Source: Nocardioides sp. URHA0032
Lineage (GTDB): Bacteria; Actinomycetota; Actinomycetes; Propionibacteriales; Nocardioidaceae
DNA: 64,000 nt
Reading direction: 5' to 3'
Assembly: GCF_000620645.1 (NCBI RefSeq)
Contig: NZ_JIAV01000014.1
Location: 186,001 to 250,000 of the forward strand
Position 1 is the first letter of the stretch, and each line of letters starts with the position of its first letter. Of the stretch, positions 35,458 to 45,118 are shown piece by piece. The position numbers and the translations under genes were made by a program. The notes under the pieces are model-generated. The model made no database searches. It saw only the letters and a program-made list of their open reading frames with translations, and was not told the DNA's origin.

Positions 35458-35497
35458 CCGAGTCGGCGCAGTCTCAGCTGAGACTGCGCCGACTCGG
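35458..35497 (-). terminator. Perfect 40-bp palindrome between infB and rbfA
   Basis: CCGAGTCGGCGCAGTCTCAG (35458-35477) is followed with no spacer by its exact reverse complement (35478-35497). It begins six bases after the infB stop. As RNA it folds into a very stable hairpin, probably a terminator or processing site; as DNA it could extrude a cruciform. Confidence 0.75.
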
Positions 35498-35503
35498 GAT
35501 GGA

Positions 35504-38314
35504 TCAGCTGCGGGGGATCTCCCGCATCTCGAACGCCTCGATCACGTCGCCTTCCTTGATGTCCTGGAAGTTGCGCAGCACCAGACCGCACTCGAAGCCC
35601 TCGCGGACCTCGGACGCGTCGTCCTTCTCCCGCTTGAGCGACGCGAGGTCGAGGTTGTCGGCCACCACGGCGCCGTCACGGATGACCCGCACCTTGGCGT
35701 TGCGCCGGATCACGCCACTCGTGACCATGCAGCCGGCGATGTTGCCGATCTTCGACGAGCGGAAGATCGCACGGATCTCCGCCTGGCCGAGGGTCGACTC
35801 CTCGTACTCCGGCTTGAGCATGCCCTTGAGCGCGGCCTCGATCTCCTCGATGGCCTGGTAGATGACGGTGTAGTACCGGATCTCCACGCCCTCGCGGTCG
35901 GCCAGCTCCGTCGCCTTGCCCTGCGGGCGGACGTTGAAGCCGATGATGATCGCGTCGGACGCGGCCGCCAGGTCGACGTTGGTCTCGGTGATCGCACCGA
36001 CACCGCGGTCGATGACCCGCAGGCTGACCTCGTCACCGACGTCGATCTTGGCCAGCGCGTCCTCGAGCGCCTCGACCGAGCCGGACACGTCGCCCTTGAG
36101 GATGAGGTTGAGCTCCTGGCTCTCGCCCTTCTCCATGGAGGCCATGAAGTCCTCGAGGGTACGGCGGACGCGGCGCTTGGCCTGCATGGCCGCCCGCTCC
36201 CGCGCCTCGCGCTTCTCGGCGATCTGGCGCGCCATCCGGTCGTCGTCGACCACGATGAAGTTCTGACCCGCGCCGGGGACGGCGGACAGGCCGAGCACCA
36301 TCGCCGGCCGCGACGGACCGGCCTCGGCCAGCTCGTTGCCGTACTCGTCGAGCATCGCGCGGACGCGGCCGTGGGCCGGTCCGGCGACGATCGAGTCGCC
36401 GACGTTGAGCGTGCCGCGCTGGACGAGCACGGTGGCGACCGGGCCGCGACCGCGGTCCAGGTGCGCCTCGATGACCAGGCCCTGCGCCTCACGACCCGCG
36501 TCTGCACGCAGGTCCAGCGACGCGTCGGCCGTGAGCACGATCGCCTCGAGCAGCTTGTCGAGGTTGAGCTCGGACTTGGCCGAGACGTCGACGAACATCG
36601 TGTCGCCGCCGTACTCCTCGGGCACCAGGCCGTACTCGGTCAGCTGGCCACGGACCTTGGTCGGGTCCGCCTCCGGCTTGTCGATCTTGTTGACCGCGAC
36701 CACGATCGGGACGCCGGCCGCGTTGGCGTGGTTGAGCGCCTCCACGGTCTGCGGCATCACGCCGTCGTCGGCCGCGACCACGAGGACCGCGATGTCCGAC
36801 GACTGCGAGCCGCGGGCACGCATGGCGGTGAACGCCTCGTGACCCGGGGTGTCGATGAACGTGATCTTGCGGTCGTCGCCGTCGACCTCGGTGTGCACCT
36901 GGTACGCACCGATGTGCTGGGTGATGCCACCGGCCTCGCCCGCGACGACGTTCGCGCTGCGGAGCGCGTCGAGGAGCTTGGTCTTGCCGTGGTCGACGTG
37001 ACCCATGACGGTGACGACCGGCGGCCGCGCCACCAGGTCCTCCTCGTTGGTGTCCTCGTCGTCACCGAACTCGATGTCGAAGGACTCGAGCAGCTCGCGG
37101 TCCTCGTCCTCGGGGGAGACGACCTGGACGACGTAGTTGAGCTCCTCGCCGAGCAGCTCGAGGGTCTCGTCGTTCACCGACTCGGTCGCCGTGACCATCT
37201 CGCCGAGGCTGAACAGCATCTGGACCAGCGAGGCGGCGTCGACACCGATGCGCTCGGCGAAGTCGGTCAGCGAGGCGCCGCGCGGCAGGCGGACGGTCTC
37301 GCCGTTGCCCTTGCGGACGCGGATGCCGCCGATCGTCGGGGCCTCCATGGCCTCGAACTCCTGGCGACGGGCCCGCTTCGACTTGCGACCGCGGCGCGAC
37401 GGGCCGCCCGGGCGACCGAAGGCACCCTGGGTCTGACCACGCTGGCCGGGGCGACCGCCGCCGGGGCGACCGCCGCCGCTGGGGCCGAAGCCGCCGGGAC
37501 GACCCGGAGCACCGGCACCCGCACCACCCGGGGCGCCACCGCGACCCGGTGCGCCGCCACGACCCGGAGCACCACCGCGACCCGGAGCGCCACCGCGCGC
37601 CGGGGCGCCGGAGCGACCACCCGGGCCCTGCCCGAAGGCGGCCGGGGACTTGGGCATCATGGCGGGGTTCGGGCGCGGCATGCCCGGGCGCGCGCCGGCA
37701 GCCGGCGGACGCGGTGGGCGGTTGTCGCCGCCACCGGTCGCGGGCGCCGGGCGGGCGGGCTCGGGCCGACGGCCCATGCCCTGGCTGGACGCGAACGGGT
37801 TGTTGCCCGGGCGCGGTGCACCCGGACGGCCGACCGGCCGCGGGGCCGGCGACTTGGGCGCGCCGTCGGCCGGACCCTCGGCCGCGGGGGCCTCGGGCTC
37901 GGAGGTCGGCTCGGCCGGCGGCTCCTCGGCCTTCGGGGCCGGCTTGGGGCCGGGCTTCGGCGCCGCCGTCTTCGCGGCGGGAGCAGCCTCCTCCGCGGGC
38001 GCCTCAGCGGGCGCCTCAGCGGGCGCCTCGACGGCCTCGGGCTCCGCGACCGGAGCGGCGGCAGCCTTCTTGGCCGGCGCCTTCCTGGCCGGCGCGGGCT
38101 TCCCCGCGGCCGGCTCGGCCGGCGCGGCGGGAGCCGCCGACGCCTCGGACTTCAGCTTGTCGCCGTACTCCTTGCGGAACCGCATCTCCGCGGGGAGCTC
38201 GACGGTCGAGCTCGCCGACTTGACGAACTCCCCCATCTCCTTGAACTTCTCGAGAACGAACTTGCTCTCGACACCGAACTCCTTGGCGAGTTCGTGAACT
38301 CGGGTCTTAGCCAC
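35504..38314 (-). CDS. infB: Translation initiation factor IF-2
   Basis: This 936-residue GTPase places initiator tRNA on the 30S subunit and promotes subunit joining. The IF2 N-terminal domain (1-50) is followed by a 250-residue Ala/Pro then Gly/Arg-rich linker typical of actinobacteria, containing APAE and RGGAPG repeats. The GTPase domain has GHVDHGKT (about 438-445), DTPGHE (about 488-493) and NKID. The start is GTG 38314 with AAGGAGAAGC upstream. Confidence 0.97.
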   Translation of the reverse strand: MAKTRVHELAKEFGVESKFVLEKFKEMGEFVKSASSTVELPAEMRFRKEYGDKLKSEASAAPAAPAEPAAGKPAPARKAPAKKAAAAPVAEPEAVEAPAEAPAEAPAEEAAPAAKTAAPKPGPKPAPKAEEPPAEPTSEPEAPAAEGPADGAPKSPAPRPVGRPGAPRPGNNPFASSQGMGRRPEPARPAPATGGGDNRPPRPPAAGARPGMPRPNPAMMPKSPAAFGQGPGGRSGAPARGGAPGRGGAPGRGGAPGRGGAPGGAGAGAPGRPGGFGPSGGGRPGGGRPGQRGQTQGAFGRPGGPSRRGRKSKRARRQEFEAMEAPTIGGIRVRKGNGETVRLPRGASLTDFAERIGVDAASLVQMLFSLGEMVTATESVNDETLELLGEELNYVVQVVSPEDEDRELLESFDIEFGDDEDTNEEDLVARPPVVTVMGHVDHGKTKLLDALRSANVVAGEAGGITQHIGAYQVHTEVDGDDRKITFIDTPGHEAFTAMRARGSQSSDIAVLVVAADDGVMPQTVEALNHANAAGVPIVVAVNKIDKPEADPTKVRGQLTEYGLVPEEYGGDTMFVDVSAKSELNLDKLLEAIVLTADASLDLRADAGREAQGLVIEAHLDRGRGPVATVLVQRGTLNVGDSIVAGPAHGRVRAMLDEYGNELAEAGPSRPAMVLGLSAVPGAGQNFIVVDDDRMARQIAEKREARERAAMQAKRRVRRTLEDFMASMEKGESQELNLILKGDVSGSVEALEDALAKIDVGDEVSLRVIDRGVGAITETNVDLAAASDAIIIGFNVRPQGKATELADREGVEIRYYTVIYQAIEEIEAALKGMLKPEYEESTLGQAEIRAIFRSSKIGNIAGCMVTSGVIRRNAKVRVIRDGAVVADNLDLASLKREKDDASEVREGFECGLVLRNFQDIKEGDVIEAFEMREIPRS
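37526..37597 (-). repeat. In-frame 18-bp tandem repeats in the infB linker
   Basis: Four copies of an 18-bp unit encode [18 protein letters not shown] and RGGAPG at residues about 240-263 of IF-2. The units differ at a few wobble positions, so this is a protein-coding low-complexity repeat, not a CRISPR or mobile element. Confidence 0.8.
37995..38030 (-). repeat. In-frame 12-bp tandem repeats in the infB linker
   Basis: Repeats of GCGGGCGCCTCA encode the APAE units at about residues 97-108 of IF-2. They belong to the Ala/Pro-rich linker and probably vary in number between strains. Confidence 0.6.
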
Positions 38315-38456
38315 GCTTCTCCTTCTGGCCTGAGACCCGGGTCCAGCCTTGTTGCCGGGGGGTGATTCAGACCGTTAGTGGTTGTGCATGCTCATCGGGA
38401 AGTACTCATCGAGTGCTCATGAGCTGCTGCTCCAGTTTCTGTGTCAGGTCGGTCGA
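38315..38456. other. 142-bp gap between ylxR and infB
   Basis: This gap is A/T-richer than its neighbours. It contains three CTCAT-centred repeats (TGCTCATCGG, TACTCATCGA, TGCTCATGAG within 38390-38420). The infB ribosome-binding site lies at its left end. It may carry an internal infB promoter; no gene was seen. Confidence 0.4.
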
Positions 38457-38780
38457 TCAGATGTCTGCGCCGAGGTGTTCAGCGAGCGGGGCGCTGGTCA
38501 GCCCTGGCCCCTTCCCCGCGAACCGCAGGGCCCGGGCGAAGGCTCGCCGGCGCACCGCGAGCTCATAGCACTCGGTCGTGGGGTGCAGGTGCGCCCCGCG
38601 GCCGGGAGCGGTGGCCTCCGGATCGGGCACGACGGCCGGGTGGCCATCCGCGTCCGAGCCGACGGTCACCCGTAACAACTCAGCCTTGGCGGCCCGTGCC
38701 CGACATCCCACGCAGGTCCGGACCGGCCCCGCCGGAGCGGGGAGTTCCGGGCATGCAGAAGGAGTGTGTTCACGCGCCAC
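38457..38780 (-). CDS. ylxR: YlxR family RNA-binding protein
   Basis: This 107-residue protein has the YlxR signature VRTCVGCRARAAKAELLRVT, and GRGAHLHPTTECYELAVRRRAF in the second half. YlxR is a small nucleic-acid-binding protein encoded between nusA and infB, as here, and modulates gene expression or RNase P in studied species. The GTG at 38780 gives a normal length; a longer frame continues over nusA and is not coding. Confidence 0.93.
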   Translation of the reverse strand: MAREHTPSACPELPAPAGPVRTCVGCRARAAKAELLRVTVGSDADGHPAVVPDPEATAPGRGAHLHPTTECYELAVRRRAFARALRFAGKGPGLTSAPLAEHLGADI

Positions 38781-38860
38781 TGCCGTCAACCTTACCGCGA
38801 TCGCGCCAGCTATTCGAACCGGGAGCCCCTGCCGCCCCCGGTCGGGGTGGCCGGGACCGC

Positions 38861-39838
38861 TCAGTCGTCGGCGGGCGCCTCGTCGGAGCGGATGTCGATG
38901 CGCCAGCCCGTCAGGCGCGCGGCGAGCCGGGCGTTCTGGCCCTCCTTGCCGATCGCCAGCGAGAGCTGGAAGTCCGGCACCACCACCCGGGCGGACCTGG
39001 CCTCGGCGTCGACGACCTCCACCGACGTGACCCGGGCCGGCGAGAGCGCGTGCGCGACCAGGTCGGCGGGGTCGTCGGACCAGTCGACGATGTCGATCTT
39101 CTCGCCGTGCAGCTCCGACATCACGTTGCGGACCCGCTGGCCCATCGGGCCGATGCAGGCGCCCTTGGCGTTCACGCCGGGTGCGGTCGACTTCACGGCG
39201 ATCTTGGTGCGGTGTCCCGCCTCGCGGGCGATCGCCGCGATCTCGACCGTGCCGTCGGCGATCTCGGGGACCTCGAGCGCGAACAGCTTCTTGACCAGGT
39301 TCGGGTGGGACCGCGACAGCGTGATCTGGGGGCCGCGCATGCCCTTGCGGACCGACACGACCAGGCACTTGATCCGGGTGCCGTGCTGGTACCGCTCCCC
39401 GGGGACGCGCTCACCGGCCGGGAGCAGCGCCTCGAGCTTGCCGAGGTCGACCATCACGTCGTCGGGGTTCCGGCCCTGCTGGATGATCCCGGAGATGATG
39501 TCGCCCTCCTTGCCGGAGAACTCGCCGAACCGGATGTCGTCCTCCGCGTCGCGGAGCCGCTGCAGCATGATCTGCTTGGCGGTCGTGGCCGCGATCCGGC
39601 CGAACCCCTCGGGCGTGTCGTCGTACTCGCCGAGCGTGTTGCCCTCGTCGTCGACCTCCGCCGCCAGCACCGTGACGTGACCGGTCTTGCGGTCCAGCTC
39701 GACGCGGGCCTTCTCTTGGGCGCCCGGCGTCTTGTGGTACGCCGTCAGCAGGGCCTGCTCGATGGCCTCCACGAGCACGTCGAAGGAGATCTCCTTCTCG
39801 CGCTCCAGCATCCGCAGGATGCTCATGTCGATGTCCAT
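38861..39838 (-). CDS. nusA: Transcription termination/antitermination protein NusA
   Basis: This 325-residue RNA polymerase-associated factor controls pausing, termination and antitermination. The N-terminal domain starts [26 protein letters not shown] in family fashion. It is followed by an S1 domain (about 105-180) and two KH domains ([15 protein letters not shown] and [19 protein letters not shown]). The ATG overlaps the rimP stop as TGATG. It lacks the acidic C-terminal repeats of proteobacterial NusA, as is usual in actinobacteria. Confidence 0.97.
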   Translation of the reverse strand: MDIDMSILRMLEREKEISFDVLVEAIEQALLTAYHKTPGAQEKARVELDRKTGHVTVLAAEVDDEGNTLGEYDDTPEGFGRIAATTAKQIMLQRLRDAEDDIRFGEFSGKEGDIISGIIQQGRNPDDVMVDLGKLEALLPAGERVPGERYQHGTRIKCLVVSVRKGMRGPQITLSRSHPNLVKKLFALEVPEIADGTVEIAAIAREAGHRTKIAVKSTAPGVNAKGACIGPMGQRVRNVMSELHGEKIDIVDWSDDPADLVAHALSPARVTSVEVVDAEARSARVVVPDFQLSLAIGKEGQNARLAARLTGWRIDIRSDEAPADD

Positions 39839-40347
39839 CAGGCCTCCTCGCCATCCACGTCGTCCCCGTCGTCACTGGCACGGCGGTTGAACTCCACCTG
39901 CACCAGCGCCTTCTGCACCTCGGCGTACTCGACCTGGCGCTGCGCGCCGTCGACGTCGAGCGTGACCTGCTCCTCGGTCGAACCGCCGATCCGCCCGGTC
40001 ACCGATCCGCCGTCGGCGAAGGTGACCTTGACCAGCCGGCCGGCGTTGCGGCGCCAGTGGCGCGGCAGCGTCAGGGGCCGGTCGACGCCGCGCGAGGTGA
40101 CCTCGAGCGTGTAGGGGTGCTCACCCATCACCTCGGACCCGTCGAGGACCCGGTTCACCTCCCGGGTCGCCTCGGCGACCTCGTCCAGCGTCACGCCGCC
40201 GTCCTTGTCCACGGCGACCCGCAGGATCCGCCGCTTGCCGGCCGGAGTGATCTCGACGGCCTCGATGTCGAGGCCCAGGGCACGCAGGGGGTCGTCGAGC
40301 TCCGCCTCGATCCGGTCCCTGGTGGCGTCCTGCTTGGCGCTGCTCAC
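39838..40347 (-). CDS. rimP: Ribosome maturation factor RimP
   Basis: This 169-residue factor acts in 30S assembly. The conserved segments [48 protein letters not shown] and the C-terminal Sm-like domain ([12 protein letters not shown]) are present. The GTG start at 40347 fits family length; the frame stays open far upstream under the divergent genes. It opens the rimP-nusA-ylxR-infB unit. Confidence 0.95.
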   Translation of the reverse strand: MSSAKQDATRDRIEAELDDPLRALGLDIEAVEITPAGKRRILRVAVDKDGGVTLDEVAEATREVNRVLDGSEVMGEHPYTLEVTSRGVDRPLTLPRHWRRNAGRLVKVTFADGGSVTGRIGGSTEEQVTLDVDGAQRQVEYAEVQKALVQVEFNRRASDDGDDVDGEEA

Positions 40348-40421
40348 GGGCGGGCGACCTCCTTGTGCTGTTGTTGGTCGCCACGATAGCGGCTGACGAT
40401 CCACTCGATAGGGTCGGCGCC

Positions 40422-40847
40422 GTGTCCGTCGGTCCGCTCCTCCCCCGCCGTACGGCGATCGCCCTGGCCGCGGCCGGGCTGGTCGCAGTGACGGGCTGCG
40501 ACGACCGGGCGACCCCGACGCCGTCGGCCACCCCGACGGCCGACCCGGACGTCGCGCTCGTGGAGAAGGTGATCCGCCGGCTGCGGCACGCCCAGCACGT
40601 CGCCGAGGCGGGCGGCGAGTCGGAGCTGGCCGTCCTGCACCGCACCCACATCGAGGCTCTCGACGGCACGACCTCCGAGGGCAGCTCGCCCGCGAAGTCG
40701 GCTCCGGGCGCCGTCCGTGGCGAGGAGCAGCGGCTCCAGGAGTACCTGGAGGGCGCCGCGCTCGCGGCGGCCAGCGGGGCCCTCGCCCGGCTGCTCGCCT
40801 CGATGTCGGCGGCCGTCGCCCAGCGGCTGGCGCAGGGGCTCGGATGA
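40422..40847 (+). CDS. Lipoprotein upstream of the DUF4439 gene
   Basis: This 141-residue protein has a signal peptide with twin Arg ([17 protein letters not shown]) and lipobox VTGC, followed by a Thr/Pro-rich tether ([15 protein letters not shown]). A mostly helical domain rich in Ala and Glu follows. It is likely anchored to the outer face of the cell membrane. The GTG start at 40422 lies 74 bp from the divergent rimP. Its stop overlaps the next start (ATGA), so it works with the DUF4439 protein. Function unknown. Confidence 0.82.
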   Translation: MSVGPLLPRRTAIALAAAGLVAVTGCDDRATPTPSATPTADPDVALVEKVIRRLRHAQHVAEAGGESELAVLHRTHIEALDGTTSEGSSPAKSAPGAVRGEEQRLQEYLEGAALAAASGALARLLASMSAAVAQRLAQGLG

Positions 40848-41278
40848 GCGAGACCGACGCCCTCCAGACGACGCTCGCCGCCGAGCACGCGGCCGTCTTC
40901 GTGTACGGCGTGCTCGGCGGCCGCACCTCACGCGCCGCGACGCCGGAGCTGTTCGACTCCGTCACCGCCGCCTACGCCGCGCACCGGGCCCGCCGCGACC
41001 ACCTGGTCCGCGAGCTCACGGGGCTCGGCGAGGACCCGGTCGCGGGCGAGGCGGCGTACGACGTGCCACAGCCGCTGGACACACCGGCGCAGGTCGAGCG
41101 CGCCGCGCTGGACCTGGAACGGTCCTGCGCCGCGACGTACGCGTACCTGGTGGCCACGACGGTCGAGGACCGACGGCGCTGGGCGATCGACGCGCTGAGA
41201 GAGACAGCGGTCCGCGAACTCGTCTTCCGGGGAACTCCCGAGACGTTCCCCGGAGGCGACGAGTACGCGGACCGCTGA
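40844..41278 (+). CDS. DUF4439 ferritin-like protein
   Basis: This 144-residue four-helix protein has the DUF4439 pattern: [20 protein letters not shown], then [15 protein letters not shown] and a long [18 protein letters not shown] helix. Acidic and His residues (E14, H15, H48, H54) could line a metal site as in ferritin-like folds, but activity is not established. It is found next to rimP/nusA in many actinobacteria, coupled here to a lipoprotein gene. Confidence 0.88.
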   Translation: MSETDALQTTLAAEHAAVFVYGVLGGRTSRAATPELFDSVTAAYAAHRARRDHLVRELTGLGEDPVAGEAAYDVPQPLDTPAQVERAALDLERSCAATYAYLVATTVEDRRRWAIDALRETAVRELVFRGTPETFPGGDEYADR

Positions 41279-41344
41279 GGCCTGGACTGAGGCCGGTGAG
41301 CGGTTCCCCGCCGGGATGTGGGGGGACTGACGGGAGGACCGCTC

Positions 41345-41360
41345 TTGCAAAACTATGCAA
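41345..41360. promoter_or_regulatory. Operator-like inverted repeat TTGCA-N6-TGCAA
   Basis: A perfect 5-6-5 inverted repeat lies in the A/T-rich part of the convergent gap between the DUF4439 and HAD genes. It resembles a repressor half-site pair, yet neither neighbouring gene starts here. It may be part of a terminator or belong to an unrecognised transcript. Confidence 0.35.
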
Positions 41361-41394
41361 CAGGGTGCAGCGAGGCGCGACCACTTCCGTTCCT

Positions 41395-41419
41395 CACCTT
41401 TCTGCATTGCAGAAAGGTG
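41395..41419. terminator. 25-bp palindrome between convergent genes
   Basis: CACCTTTCTGCA-T-TGCAGAAAGGTG is a perfect palindrome with 12-bp arms, 15 bases past the HAD hydrolase stop and 116 bases past the DUF4439 stop. It is probably a bidirectional terminator, though the near-zero loop is unusual. Confidence 0.6.
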
Positions 41420-41433
41420 CAGTTCGGCGCCGG

Positions 41434-42135
41434 TCAGGACCAGGCGCGGACCACGTCCGCGATCTCCGCCAGGCGGTGCACGACGGCGTCCGGATCGCCC
41501 TCGGTGTGGCCGAGCTGCTCGGCGGGGATCCGGCTCAGCGGGATGTGGATCGCGCGCATCCCGACGCTGCGCGCGCCGTACACGTCGTCGAAGAGCCGGT
41601 CGCCGACGTAGACGCAGGTGGCCGGGTCGTCGACGCCCACGGCGGCCATTGCGGCCCGGAAGGCGTGCGGCGACGGCTTGGTCCACGGGATCTCGCTCGT
41701 GTAGACGTCGCCGTCGATGAGGTGGTGGACCCCGTCGCGCCGGAAGAAGCCCTCGTGCCACGCGCGGGGCCAGATGGTGTTGGAGAGGACCCCGACCCTG
41801 ATGCCTTCCGCCCGGAGCCCCTCCCAGAGCGGGCCGACCTCGGGGTCGGTCCGGGTGTGCGGCTCCCAGAACTCGTAGTACGCCGTGAGCAGGTCGGGGT
41901 CGTGCTCGAGCCCGGCCTCGGTGAAGAGGTCCGCGAGCGTCGAGCTCTGCTGGTGGTCGCGGGAGCGGCCCCAGATCGCCTGGTTCGCCTCGTGCAGCCG
42001 GGCCTGGGAGACCTCGACCTCGTGGTCGACGTTCACGACCGCCTGGGCGAGCGCGAGCGACTCCGCGTGGAAGTCCACGTCGTGCCAGGCGGTGAGCGTG
42101 CCGCCCCAGTCGAAGATGACCGCCCGGACCGTCAT
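41434..42135 (-). CDS. HAD family hydrolase
   Basis: This 233-residue HAD-superfamily phosphatase has motif I VIFDWGGTLT. The second Asp of the usual DxD is replaced by Gly (DWGGT), seen in several HAD subfamilies. Motif II is GVLSNT, motif III includes KPSPHAF and motif IV is YVGDRLFDDVYGA. Its substrate is unknown. It lies 50 bp after proS on the same strand. Confidence 0.9.
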   Translation of the reverse strand: MTVRAVIFDWGGTLTAWHDVDFHAESLALAQAVVNVDHEVEVSQARLHEANQAIWGRSRDHQQSSTLADLFTEAGLEHDPDLLTAYYEFWEPHTRTDPEVGPLWEGLRAEGIRVGVLSNTIWPRAWHEGFFRRDGVHHLIDGDVYTSEIPWTKPSPHAFRAAMAAVGVDDPATCVYVGDRLFDDVYGARSVGMRAIHIPLSRIPAEQLGHTEGDPDAVVHRLAEIADVVRAWS

Positions 42136-42184
42136 GCGGGGTCCCCGCCCGGTCCGGAGCGCAGCGATCGATCTGGTGGGGTGG

Positions 42185-43954
42185 TCATGCCCGCACGAGC
42201 CGGACGACGTGGTCGACGACGTGGTCGGCGGGCACGTCCTCGCGCTCGCCGGTCGCGCGGTCCTTGACCTCGATGGTGCCGTCGGCCAGGCCCTTGCCGA
42301 CCACCACGATGGTCGGGACGCCGATCAGCTCGGCGTCCTTGAACTTCACGCCGGGGCTGACCTTCGGCCGGTCGTCGTACAGGACCTCGATGCCCTGGCT
42401 GTTGAGCTCGTGCACGACCCGCTCGGCGGCGGCGTACACGTGCTCGTCCTTGCCGGTGGCGACGACGTGGACGTCGGCGGGCGCCACCTCGCGCGGCCAG
42501 ACGAGGCCGAGCTCGTCGTGGGTGTTCTCCGCGATCGCCGCGACCGCGCGCGAGGGACCGATGCCGTAGGAGCCCATGGTGACGGTGACGAGCTTGCCGT
42601 GCTCGTCGAGCACCTTCAGGTCGAGCGCGTCGGCGTACTTGCGGCCGAGCTGGAAGATGTGGCCCATCTCGATCCCGCGGGCGGTCACGAGCACCCCGCC
42701 GTCCCCGCGCGGGCAGGGGTCGCCGTCGCGGACCTCGGCGACCTCGATGAAACCGTCGCCGTTGAAGTCGCGGCCGGCCACGAGGTCGAGCACGTGGCTG
42801 CCGGCGACGTCCGCGCCGGTGACCCAGCGGGTGCCCTCGACGATGCGGGGGTCGAGCAGGTAGCGGACGCCGGCGGGCTTCTTCTCCCCCAGCGCACCCG
42901 GCCCGATGTAGCCCTTCGCGAGGGTCGGGCGCGCCTTGAAGTCCTCCTCGCCGAAGGGCTCGAAGACCACGCCCTCGCCGAGGTTGGCCTCGAGCCGCTT
43001 CGCGTCGACGTCGCGGTCCCCGGGCAGGCCGACGGCGATCGCCTCGGTCGATCCGTCGGGGTGGCGCACCGAGAACACGACGTTCTTGAGCGTGTCGCCG
43101 GCGTGCCAGGGGCGGTCGTCGCGCGGGAACTTCTCGTTGAGGTGGTCGACAAGCGTGTCGATCGTCGGCGTGTCGGGCGTCTGCTCGGCGTGGGCGGCGG
43201 GCGCGTCGTCGTACGGCACGGGGGCGGGCGGCGGGAGCTCGACGGCCTCGACGTTCGCGGCGTAGTCGCACAGCGAGCAGCGGACGTAGGTGTCCTCGCC
43301 GACCGCGGCCTTGGCGAGGAACTCCTCGGACCTCGAGCCGCCCATCGCGCCCGACATCGCCTTGACGATGACGTACTCGAAACCGAGGCGGTCGAAGATC
43401 CGGACGTAGGCGTCGCGGTGGGCCTGGTAGCTGGCCTCGAGACCGGCGTCGTCGACGTCGAAGGAGTAGGAGTCCTTCATGACGAACTCGCGGCCGCGCA
43501 GCAGGCCGGCGCGCGGTCGCGCCTCGTCGCGGTACTTGGTCTGGATCTGGTAGATCGACAGCGGCAGGTCCTTGTACGAGCTGTACAGGTCCTTCACCAC
43601 GAGGGTGAACATCTCCTCGTGGGTCGGGCCGAGGAGGTAGTCGGCGCCCTTGCGGTCCTGGAGGCGGAAGATGCCGTCGCCGTACTCCGTCCACCGGCCG
43701 GTCGCCTCGTAGGGCTCACGCGGCAGCAGCGCCGGGAAGCTCAGCTCCTGGGCGCCGATGGCGTCCATCTCCTCGCGGATCACGTTCTCGATCCGGCGCA
43801 GCACCTTGAGCCCGAGCGGCAGCCAGGTGTAGATGCCGGGCGCGGCGCGGCGGATGTAGCCGGCCCGCACCAGGAGCCGGTGCGACGGCACCTCGGCGTC
43901 CGCCGGGTCCTCCCGGAGGGTGCGCACGAACAGGCTCGACATCCGCATGATCAT
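42185..43954 (-). CDS. proS: Proline-tRNA ligase (bacterial type)
   Basis: This 589-residue class II synthetase charges tRNA-Pro. Class II motif 1 lies in [25 protein letters not shown], motif 2 in [23 protein letters not shown] and motif 3 in [14 protein letters not shown]. The insertion between motifs 2 and 3 (about residues 225-405) is the bacterial INS editing domain. Possible starts are ATG 43954, 43948 or 43942; no strong Shine-Dalgarno separates them, so the longest is given. Confidence 0.95.
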   Translation of the reverse strand: MIMRMSSLFVRTLREDPADAEVPSHRLLVRAGYIRRAAPGIYTWLPLGLKVLRRIENVIREEMDAIGAQELSFPALLPREPYEATGRWTEYGDGIFRLQDRKGADYLLGPTHEEMFTLVVKDLYSSYKDLPLSIYQIQTKYRDEARPRAGLLRGREFVMKDSYSFDVDDAGLEASYQAHRDAYVRIFDRLGFEYVIVKAMSGAMGGSRSEEFLAKAAVGEDTYVRCSLCDYAANVEAVELPPPAPVPYDDAPAAHAEQTPDTPTIDTLVDHLNEKFPRDDRPWHAGDTLKNVVFSVRHPDGSTEAIAVGLPGDRDVDAKRLEANLGEGVVFEPFGEEDFKARPTLAKGYIGPGALGEKKPAGVRYLLDPRIVEGTRWVTGADVAGSHVLDLVAGRDFNGDGFIEVAEVRDGDPCPRGDGGVLVTARGIEMGHIFQLGRKYADALDLKVLDEHGKLVTVTMGSYGIGPSRAVAAIAENTHDELGLVWPREVAPADVHVVATGKDEHVYAAAERVVHELNSQGIEVLYDDRPKVSPGVKFKDAELIGVPTIVVVGKGLADGTIEVKDRATGEREDVPADHVVDHVVRLVRA

Positions 43955-44014
43955 GCGGAGAAGGCTACTTGCCGGGAGGTGCAACCTTCCTCCGGGTTAT
44001 CGCGTCTGGTTGGC

Positions 44015-44941
44015 ATGAAGACCGCACTGCTGTCCCTGCTCCTCGCCGTCGCCGCGCCGACGGTGTCGGTCCATCCCTCGTCCCTCGACCGTGGTCCCGA
44101 CGTGACCGGCCCGCACGTCGAGGGGCGGGTGCTCGTCGACGGGCCGATGCGGATGACGTTCCGGGCACCGGTGGTGACCTACCTCGGCAAGTCCGGCAAC
44201 CGCTACTACGTGCACCTGTCGCGGCGCACCGGCGGCCACGCCCGGGTCCTCTGGATCACGCCGTCGGAGCGGCAGAAGGTCCTGGTGCGCGGGCTCGCCT
44301 CCGAGCTCGTGTGGCTCAGCGACGACGGCAAGGACCTCCTGACGGCGCCGAAGCAGACCTCGGAGGAGACGACGCTTCGCGTGCTCGACGCCCGGACCGG
44401 GCGAGTCGTCGGGGCGCGGACCTTCGCCGGCGCGGTCGACGTGCTGGACGCCGATGAGAGCCGCGCGGTCCTGGGCGGCTGGGGGCCGGACCGGACGTTC
44501 TGGTGGAACTACCGCTCCGACACGACGGTGACGGTCAACCACCGCGTGGGCTACGTCGCCTCGATCGCCGCCGACCGCCTTGCGGCGTACACGGGTGATC
44601 CGTACGACGGCGGCTGCTCGGTGCTGACCACGCTGGACGGCGACCGGCTGTGGCGGTCCTGCTCCTACCGCGTCGTGGCGGTGTCGCCCTCGGGCGGCCG
44701 CGTCGCCACGGTCGGGCTGCTGTCCGACGGACCAGGGGCGAGCGCGGCGGTGCTCCGCCGCGCGTCCGGTGGTGCCGCCCTCGTCCGGTACGAGGCGCCG
44801 TACGTCTTCGGCCGGGTCTCGTTCGAGGACGACGCCACCCTCCTCCTCGACACCTACACGACCCGGAAGGTCACCACGGTCCGCTGCGTCCTGGAGTCGT
44901 GCGAGCGCGCGTCGAAGACCGTTCGCAGTCCGATCTCCTGA
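44015..44941 (+). CDS. Secreted beta-propeller-like protein
   Basis: This 308-residue protein has a short signal peptide (MKTALLSLLLAVAAPTVSV) and a repeating strand pattern (for example ELVWLSDDGKDLLTA, VDVLDADESRAVLGG, VVAVSPSGGRVATVG) typical of WD40/TolB-like propellers. Two Cys pairs (GGCSVLTT/WRSCSYR; TVRCVLESCER) may form disulfides outside the cell. I recognise no enzyme motif. It is divergent from proS with a 60-bp gap. Confidence 0.75.
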   Translation: MKTALLSLLLAVAAPTVSVHPSSLDRGPDVTGPHVEGRVLVDGPMRMTFRAPVVTYLGKSGNRYYVHLSRRTGGHARVLWITPSERQKVLVRGLASELVWLSDDGKDLLTAPKQTSEETTLRVLDARTGRVVGARTFAGAVDVLDADESRAVLGGWGPDRTFWWNYRSDTTVTVNHRVGYVASIAADRLAAYTGDPYDGGCSVLTTLDGDRLWRSCSYRVVAVSPSGGRVATVGLLSDGPGASAAVLRRASGGAALVRYEAPYVFGRVSFEDDATLLLDTYTTRKVTTVRCVLESCERASKTVRSPIS

Positions 44942-44985
44942 GGGTCGGGTGCGTCGGTTCCGCCCGTCGCAGCTTCACCATGGTC

Positions 44986-45026
44986 TGCAGGGGAGCCTGC
45001 ACCTCCCACGGCGAGCAGACCGTGGG
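44986..45026 (+). terminator. Tandem small hairpins after the propeller gene
   Basis: TGCAGG/CCTGCA (44986-45001, 4-base loop) and CCCACGG/CCGTGGG (45005-45026, 8-base loop) follow the stop at 44941. These are weak terminator candidates. The rest of the 177-bp gap (44942-45118) shows nothing else. Confidence 0.4.
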
Positions 45027-45118
45027 ATGTGCGGGTTTCCCCGGATCCCATGGTGGAACTGTGATCGCCCGGTGACGCCTGGTCCGGTGCTGGACGGACC
45101 CGGGAACGTACGGTTCCC

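Noticed and set aside
37510-37610. Regular short repeats suggesting a CRISPR array
   Set aside because: The repeat unit is 18 bp without unique spacers and translates in frame as RGGAPG inside IF-2.
38800-38822. tRNA T-loop-like sequence (GGTTCGAAT on the minus strand)
   Set aside because: The flanking bases do not pair as a T-stem and no acceptor or anticodon arm can be drawn around it.
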